A DNA stretch of 64,000 nt, taken from Marinobacter lutaoensis. Its GTDB lineage: Bacteria > Pseudomonadota > Gammaproteobacteria > Pseudomonadales > Oleiphilaceae. The notes under the pieces were generated by a model, which was given only the letters and a program-made list of their open reading frames with translations, did not search any database and was not told the DNA's origin. The translations under genes and the position numbers were made by a program. The stretch is taken from NCBI RefSeq assembly GCF_001981305.1, contig NZ_MSCW01000004.1, positions 248,001 through 312,000 of the forward strand, read 5' to 3'. Positions 59,314-64,000 of this stretch are shown here, one piece after another (positions within the stretch are counted from its first letter, which is position 1; each line of letters begins with the position of its first letter).

Positions 59314-60596
59314 TGATACTCACCGCGCTTGCCGTACTGCTGGTTCTGCTGCTGCTGAGTGTGCCGGTGGCGGCCACTCTGATGGTGCTGGCCCTGTTCC
59401 TGGATCAGTTTTTCTCGCCGTTCCCGCTGATCAACGCCATGGGGGACGTGCTCTGGTCCGCCTCGGACAGCTTCCTTCTGGTCGCGATTCCACTGTTCAT
59501 CCTGCTGGGGGAAATCCTGGTACGCACCGGCATTGCTCGGGGCACCTACCGGTCCCTGGAGAGCTGGCTGTCCTGGCTGCCCGGCGGTCTGCTGCACGCC
59601 AACATCGCCACCGCCACCCTGTTCTCCGCCACCTCCGGCTCCAGCGTGGCCACCGCCGCCACCATCGGCACCGTGGCCATTCCCCAGGGCAAGGACCTGG
59701 GTTACAACCCGCGGCTGTTCACCGGCTCCATCGCCGCCGGCGGCACCCTGGGCATCATGATTCCGCCGTCCATCAACCTGATTGTGTACGGCTTTCTGAC
59801 GGAAACGTCCATTCCCCAGCTGTTCGTCGCCGGCCTGCTGCCGGGGCTGCTGCTGGCGGGCCTGTTCGTACTGGGCAGCGCCCTGCTGTGCCTGTGGAAG
59901 CCCTCCCTGGGCGGCCCGAGCACCCATCACAGCTGGCGTGATCGGATTGTCGGGCTGAAAAACCTGGTGCCGGTGCTGACCCTGTTCGGCATTGTGGTCG
60001 GCTCCATCTACGCCGGCTGGGCCACGCCCACCGAAGCCGCGTCTCTGGGGGTGATCGGCGCCCTGATCATCGCCCTCGGCATGGGCAAGCTGTCCTGGAG
60101 CGTGATCGTCGAGGCCCTCGAGGGCACCATGCGCACCACCGGCATGATCATGCTGATCATCATGGCGTCCTACTTCCTGAACTTCGTGCTGGCGTCCACC
60201 GGTATCACCCGGGAGCTCAACCATTTCCTGGCGGAGGCCGGATTTGGACCGTACCTGACGCTGCTACTAATCATCGTCATGTACATCGTACTGGGTTTCT
60301 TCATTGAGACCCTGTCGTTGATGGTGATCACCATCCCCATTGTGACGCCCATCATCATCAGCCTGGGCTTCGACCCGGTCTGGTTCGGCATCCTGCTGAT
60401 CCTGCTGATCGAGATGGCGCTGATCACGCCGCCGGTGGGGCTGAACCTGTACGTGGTGCAGGGCGTCCGCAAGAGCGGACCGTTTAACGACGTGATGATC
60501 GGGGCTATGCCCTACGTGGGCATGATGCTGATCATGGCGTTGCTGCTGGTGCTGTTTCCGACCATCGCCCTGTACCTGCCCGGGTTGCTGGGCTAA
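59313..60596 (+). CDS. dctM: TRAP transporter large permease
   Basis: 427 residues, about 12 helices; FSATSGSSVATAATIGTVAI and GTLGIMIPPSINLIVYGFLT are the DctM signatures. The ATG at 59313 overlaps the dctQ stop (TGATG). Sodium-driven uptake with DctP and DctQ. Confidence 0.93.
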   Translation: MILTALAVLLVLLLLSVPVAATLMVLALFLDQFFSPFPLINAMGDVLWSASDSFLLVAIPLFILLGEILVRTGIARGTYRSLESWLSWLPGGLLHANIATATLFSATSGSSVATAATIGTVAIPQGKDLGYNPRLFTGSIAAGGTLGIMIPPSINLIVYGFLTETSIPQLFVAGLLPGLLLAGLFVLGSALLCLWKPSLGGPSTHHSWRDRIVGLKNLVPVLTLFGIVVGSIYAGWATPTEAASLGVIGALIIALGMGKLSWSVIVEALEGTMRTTGMIMLIIMASYFLNFVLASTGITRELNHFLAEAGFGPYLTLLLIIVMYIVLGFFIETLSLMVITIPIVTPIIISLGFDPVWFGILLILLIEMALITPPVGLNLYVVQGVRKSGPFNDVMIGAMPYVGMMLIMALLLVLFPTIALYLPGLLG

Positions 60597-60667
60597 TTAA
60601 TTGACGCGCCCCGTCGATCGGGCGGGGCGCCCTGTTAACACTGAATAACACTGCCTGGAGACCAACA

Positions 60668-61348
60668 ATGACGCGCTTTACCCTCGATGACACCGGCACC
60701 GCCGTAGACGTGACCGTGCGGGAGCTGATTGTGGCCGGCTGGGCCGGCCGGGAGCAGGCCGGCATTGACGAGCACATCGAGGAGCTGCGGGCGCTGGGGG
60801 TCAAGCCGCCCTCGTCGACGCCCCTGTTCTACCGCGTCTCGGCGGACCTGCTGACCCAGGCCGGGCGCATCCAGGTGCTGGGCAACGAATCCAGCGGCGA
60901 AGTGGAAGTGGTGCTGATTGGTACCGACCAGGGCACGCTGGTGGCCATCGGCTCCGACCACACCGACCGGGAAGCCGAGGCCTGGTCTGTCGCCCACTCC
61001 AAGCAGGTCTGCGCCAAGCCGGTGAGCCAGGCGGCTTGGTGGCTGGACGACGTAATCGACCACTGGGACCAGCTCACCTTGGCCTCGGATGCCCTCATCG
61101 ACGGCCAGGAACAGGCCTACCAGCGGGGTGGCGTGACCGGCCTGCTGCACCCCCGGGATCTGCTGGCCCGGTTTGGCCTGGACGAGCCCCGGCTGGCCCC
61201 GGGCGTGGCCATGCTCTGCGGCACCCTGCCGGTGATCAGCGGCCACGTTCGCCCGGCCGAGGCGCTGACCGTGTCCCTGATCGATCCGGTGCGCAACCGG
61301 CGCCTCAGTCATCGCTATGAAATTGACACCCTGCCGGTGGTCTCATGA
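60668..61348 (+). CDS. DUF2848 family protein
   Basis: 226 residues, soluble. Features such as LIVAGWAGREQAGIDEHIEE near the start and the C-terminal MLCGTLPVISGHVRPAEALT fit DUF2848, a family related in fold to fumarylacetoacetate hydrolases and often found with amidases and TRAP systems. Enzymatic role unproven. Overlaps the amidase start by 4 bp. Confidence 0.8.
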   Translation: MTRFTLDDTGTAVDVTVRELIVAGWAGREQAGIDEHIEELRALGVKPPSSTPLFYRVSADLLTQAGRIQVLGNESSGEVEVVLIGTDQGTLVAIGSDHTDREAEAWSVAHSKQVCAKPVSQAAWWLDDVIDHWDQLTLASDALIDGQEQAYQRGGVTGLLHPRDLLARFGLDEPRLAPGVAMLCGTLPVISGHVRPAEALTVSLIDPVRNRRLSHRYEIDTLPVVS

Positions 61349-62733
61349 GTGTCCACGATCTGATCCGGGACGTTGCCCGGCGGCCCCTGTCCTCCTTGTT
61401 ATCGGGTCTGGAATCCGGTCGGTGGCAGGCGGAAGACCTGCTCAGCGCCTGCTATGGTAACGCTGATCGTCACGATGACCGGGGCAACCAGGTCTACACC
61501 GCCCGATTCGAGGCCACGGCTCGCGCTGAGGCCGAAGCCGCCGACGGCCTCCGCAAGGCCGGGGTGCCCATGGCGCCGCTGTCCGGCTTGCCGATCAATC
61601 TCAAGGCCCTGTTCGATGTGGCCGGGCAGGTGACCCACGCCGGCTCCAAAGGCTGGATGGCGCCCGCGACCTCGGACGCGGTGATCGTCCAGCGCCTGCG
61701 CCGGGCGGGCGCGGTGCTCACCGGCCACACCAACATGACCGAGTTCGCCTATTCCGGCCTCGGCCTGAACCCCCATTACGGCACTCCGGACAACCCGCTG
61801 GCGCCGGGCCGTATTCCCGGTGGTTCGTCCACCGGCGCGGCGGTGGCGGTGGCCCTGGGCCTATCCGTGGCCGGCATTGGCACCGACACCGGTGGCTCGG
61901 TGCGTATTCCGGCGGCCTTAAATGGACTGGTGGGTTTCAAGCCAAGCCAGCGACGGATTCCCCGGGATGGCACCCTGCCGCTGTCCGACAGCCTGGATTC
62001 CATTGGGCCCATTGCCCGCACGGTGGATTGTTGCGATCGCCTGGACGCGGTGCTCGCCGGCGAAGAGCGTGCCCTGACGACGGCCCTGCCGCTCCGGGGA
62101 CGCCGGTTCGCGGTGCCGATCAATCACATGATGAGCGATCTATCGCCGCTGGTGGCCCTGCGCTTCGACGCCAGCCTGCGTCGGCTGCGGGACGCCGGCG
62201 CCGTGGTGGAGGAAGTCCGGGTGCCGGTGCTGGATAGCCTTCCGGAACTGCTCGCCGGCGGTGGTTTTACCGCCGCCGAAAGCTACTACGTGCACCGCCA
62301 GTGGCTGGCGGACCACGGCGACGATTACGATCCCCGGGTGCGCTCGCGCATCGTCCGGGGCGCGGACATCACCGCCGCCGACTATCTGAATCTGCTGGAG
62401 CGTCGCCGGGTGCGGGCGGCAGAGGCCGATCGGTGGCTGGCGTCGTATGATGGTCTGCTGGCGCCGACCGTGGCGGTGGAGCCGCCCACCTTCGCGGAAC
62501 TGGCCGACGACGACGCCTACACCCGGTTGAATCTGCTGGTGCTGCGCAACCCCACGGTCGCCAACCTGCTGGACCTGTGTGCGATTTCCCTGCCTAACCA
62601 TGAGCCGGGTGGATTGCCCACGGGGCTGATGCTGGTGGGCCGTAACGGCCACGACCACCGCCTGCTGGCCCTGGCGCGCAGCCTGGAACCGCTGATGGGC
62701 GCGGCTGGATCGGCCGCCCCTGGAGACCGCTGA
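61345..62733 (+). CDS. amidase signature family hydrolase
   Basis: 462 residues. The Ser-cisSer-Lys triad is visible: Lys in LPINLKALFDV, then GGSSTGAAVAVALGLSVAGI and GTDTGGSVRIPAALNG. Hydrolyses an amide to acid and ammonia. In this operon it may open a cyclic or acylated amide; the actual substrate is unknown. Confidence 0.92.
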   Translation: MSVHDLIRDVARRPLSSLLSGLESGRWQAEDLLSACYGNADRHDDRGNQVYTARFEATARAEAEAADGLRKAGVPMAPLSGLPINLKALFDVAGQVTHAGSKGWMAPATSDAVIVQRLRRAGAVLTGHTNMTEFAYSGLGLNPHYGTPDNPLAPGRIPGGSSTGAAVAVALGLSVAGIGTDTGGSVRIPAALNGLVGFKPSQRRIPRDGTLPLSDSLDSIGPIARTVDCCDRLDAVLAGEERALTTALPLRGRRFAVPINHMMSDLSPLVALRFDASLRRLRDAGAVVEEVRVPVLDSLPELLAGGGFTAAESYYVHRQWLADHGDDYDPRVRSRIVRGADITAADYLNLLERRRVRAAEADRWLASYDGLLAPTVAVEPPTFAELADDDAYTRLNLLVLRNPTVANLLDLCAISLPNHEPGGLPTGLMLVGRNGHDHRLLALARSLEPLMGAAGSAAPGDR

Positions 62734-62842
62734 TCATGTCTGGCCGTAACCCCGGCACCGCCACCGATTCCCGCTCCGGCGGTGAAGACGGCCGCCGTAT
62801 CCTGCGGCGGGACCCGAACCTGCACCTGTTGGGCCGGCCCTA

Positions 62843-63059
62843 GAAAGGCTCCCGTCCGCTGACGCCGGCTGAGGGCGGATGGACCACCGCCGACACCGTG
62901 CGCCTAGCCCAGCGTCTGAAGGCGGACGGCCAAGCGGACCTGGTGATCCTGGGCCGCGCCCTGCTGGCGGACCCGGCCTGGCCACTGCAGGCCGCGGCAA
63001 CGCTGAAGGCCCAGAACATGGCCTGGCCGCCCCAGTATGAGCGGTCCAACATTTTCTGA
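62843..63059 (+). pseudogene. remnant of an NADH:flavin oxidoreductase (YqjM-like)
   Basis: The frame joins GGWTTADTVRLAQRLKADG, from the middle of old-yellow-enzyme family proteins, directly to ADLVILGRALLADPAWPLQA and WPPQYERSNIF from their C-terminus. About 80-100 residues between are missing, as is the whole N-terminal barrel, and a stop codon lies upstream in frame (62841). Confidence 0.75.
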
Positions 63060-63111
63060 GGTGCCGGGCCGCACGGGCGGCCGGCGCCGACAACCTATCG
63101 GGAGAATCAAC

Positions 63112-63867
63112 ATGCCGTCGCTGATGATGAACGCCGACATGGGCGAGAGCTTCGGCCCCTGGGTGATGGGGCTCGACGAGCAGGTGATGCCCTGGATCGA
63201 CCTGGCCAAAGAGGCCTGTGGCTTCCACGCCTCCGACCCCCACGTGATGCGCCGCACCGTGCGTCTGGCGGTGAAAAAACCAGGTGCGCCTGGGCGCCCA
63301 TCCCGCCTACCCGGATCTGGTGGGTTTTGGCCGGCGGTCACTGGCCTGCTCGCCTGTGGAGGTGGAAGACCTCATGCTTTACAGATGGGCGCACTGGCGG
63401 GCATCTGCGCCGCCGAGGGCACCCGCCTGCACTACGTGAAACCCCGCGGCGCCCTGTACAACGACATGGCCCGGGCCCCGGCGCTGTTCGAGGCGGCGGC
63501 CCGGGCGGTGAAAGCGTTTGATCCGTCCCTGCCGTTGATGACCATGGCCGCCCGGGACACCTCCAGGGAGCAGGGCATCGCTGACAAGGTGGGCGTTACT
63601 CTCTGGTACGAGGCGTTTGCCGACCGGGCCTACGACAAGGACGGCCGCCTGGTGTCCCGGCGGGAGCTGGGCGCCGTGCACCACGAAGCGAAGATCATCG
63701 TCGACCAGGCCGTGCGCATCGCCCGGGGTGACCCCCTCACCGCCAGCGACGGCAGCGATCTGATCCTCAGCGCCCAGGCCCTGTGTGTGCACGGCGACAA
63801 CGAGGAATTCATTGCCGCCGTGCGGGCCATCCGGGAAGCGCTGCAGGCCCTGGACGCGTCGGCGTGA
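63112..63867 (+). CDS. pxpA: 5-oxoprolinase subunit A (LamB/YcsF family) with two compensating frameshifts
   Basis: 251 residues. N-terminal [20 protein letters not shown] and [20 protein letters not shown] and C-terminal [16 protein letters not shown] and ICAAEGT match PxpA. Between about residues 55 and 91 the annotated frame reads nonsense, while the +1 frame reads [20 protein letters not shown] and EVEDLMLY as expected. One extra A in the run at 63274-63279 and one missing C near 63382 explain this. PxpA with PxpBC hydrolyses 5-oxoproline to glutamate with ATP. Either a sequencing error or a damaged gene. Confidence 0.82.
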   Translation: MPSLMMNADMGESFGPWVMGLDEQVMPWIDLAKEACGFHASDPHVMRRTVRLAVKKPGAPGRPSRLPGSGGFWPAVTGLLACGGGRPHALQMGALAGICAAEGTRLHYVKPRGALYNDMARAPALFEAAARAVKAFDPSLPLMTMAARDTSREQGIADKVGVTLWYEAFADRAYDKDGRLVSRRELGAVHHEAKIIVDQAVRIARGDPLTASDGSDLILSAQALCVHGDNEEFIAAVRAIREALQALDASA

Positions 63868-63906
63868 TGCCCTTCAACGGGCCGTCCGACCGGCGTTGAG
63901 ACCCGC

Positions 63907-64000
63907 ATGCTGAGTGTCCTGGTCACCAAACTGGTGGCCACCGCGCTGGTGGTTATCGGGGTGTCCCTGGCGGTGGGCCGGCTGGGACCGCGCCTCGGGG
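63907..64000 (+). CDS. membrane protein, N-terminal fragment (runs off the window)
   Basis: Starts MLSVLVTKLVATALVVIGVS and continues LAVGRLGPRLG to the window end; one hydrophobic helix visible. Same strand and 39 bp after pxpA, so probably part of the operon. Too short to classify. Confidence 0.5.
   Translation, partial: MLSVLVTKLVATALVVIGVSLAVGRLGPRLG

Overview
The window comes from a gammaproteobacterial chromosome, probably a marine or moderately halophilic species. The evidence is the order mnmG-rsmG-parA-parB-atpIBEFHAGDC-glmU-glmS, an ectoine hydroxylase (EctD), TRAP transport and GC-rich backbone codon use. I cannot name the genus from sequence alone. There is a clear compositional break near 26.7-26.9 kb: everything to the left is lower in GC and rich in mobile and accessory genes, and everything to the right is GC-rich backbone.

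Region 1, about 1-16.3 kb, is part of a plasmid-like conjugative element. It holds the 3' end of a tyrosine recombinase, a MerR/excisionase-like HTH gene, an iteron origin with a RepA-type initiator and an AlpA-like regulator, the mating-pair proteins TraN and TraG of an F/SXT/IncA-C-type transfer system, a lipoprotein, a string of very small genes separated by hairpins, and a second integrase of the Integrase_1 type. Its control layer is the most interesting part of the window. A FlhC-like protein and a FlhD-like protein that appears to carry two FlhD-like halves form an operon, like the SetCD/AcaCD master activators of SXT and IncA/C elements. Next to it is a consensus-quality LexA box. An 18-bp, same-orientation palindromic motif (TGCGCCCAAAATGG core) sits about 77-84 bp before four element operons, and a fifth copy lies further out. 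I infer an SOS-triggered, FlhDC-type regulon.

Region 2, 16.7-26.7 kb, has a probable four-gene operon (uppP, a CaCA-type exchanger, apbE, corA), a serine recombinase, an AT-rich lone PrrC/RloC-like ATPase that may be a phage-defence gene, and a scar where a LysR regulator and a flavin monooxygenase have both lost their N-termini, followed by a LysE exporter.

Region 3, 26.9-39.2 kb, is backbone metabolism and transport: cytochrome c peroxidase, a solute-binding protein, EctD, an acyl-CoA dehydrogenase, an RND efflux pair, an EAL phosphodiesterase and an LplT-like MFS transporter. Region 4, 39.2-54.6 kb, is the conserved core: a candidate oriC upstream of mnmG, then rsmG, parAB, the ATP synthase operon and glmU-glmS.

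Region 5, 54.6-64 kb, is a LysR gene split by a decayed ISL3-type insertion (8-bp target duplication visible) from a D-glutamate/5-oxoproline-type catabolic operon: D-glutamate cyclase family protein, TRAP transporter, DUF2848 protein, amidase, and the 5-oxoprolinase subunit PxpA. The end of this operon is damaged: a flavin oxidoreductase remnant and two compensating frameshifts in pxpA.
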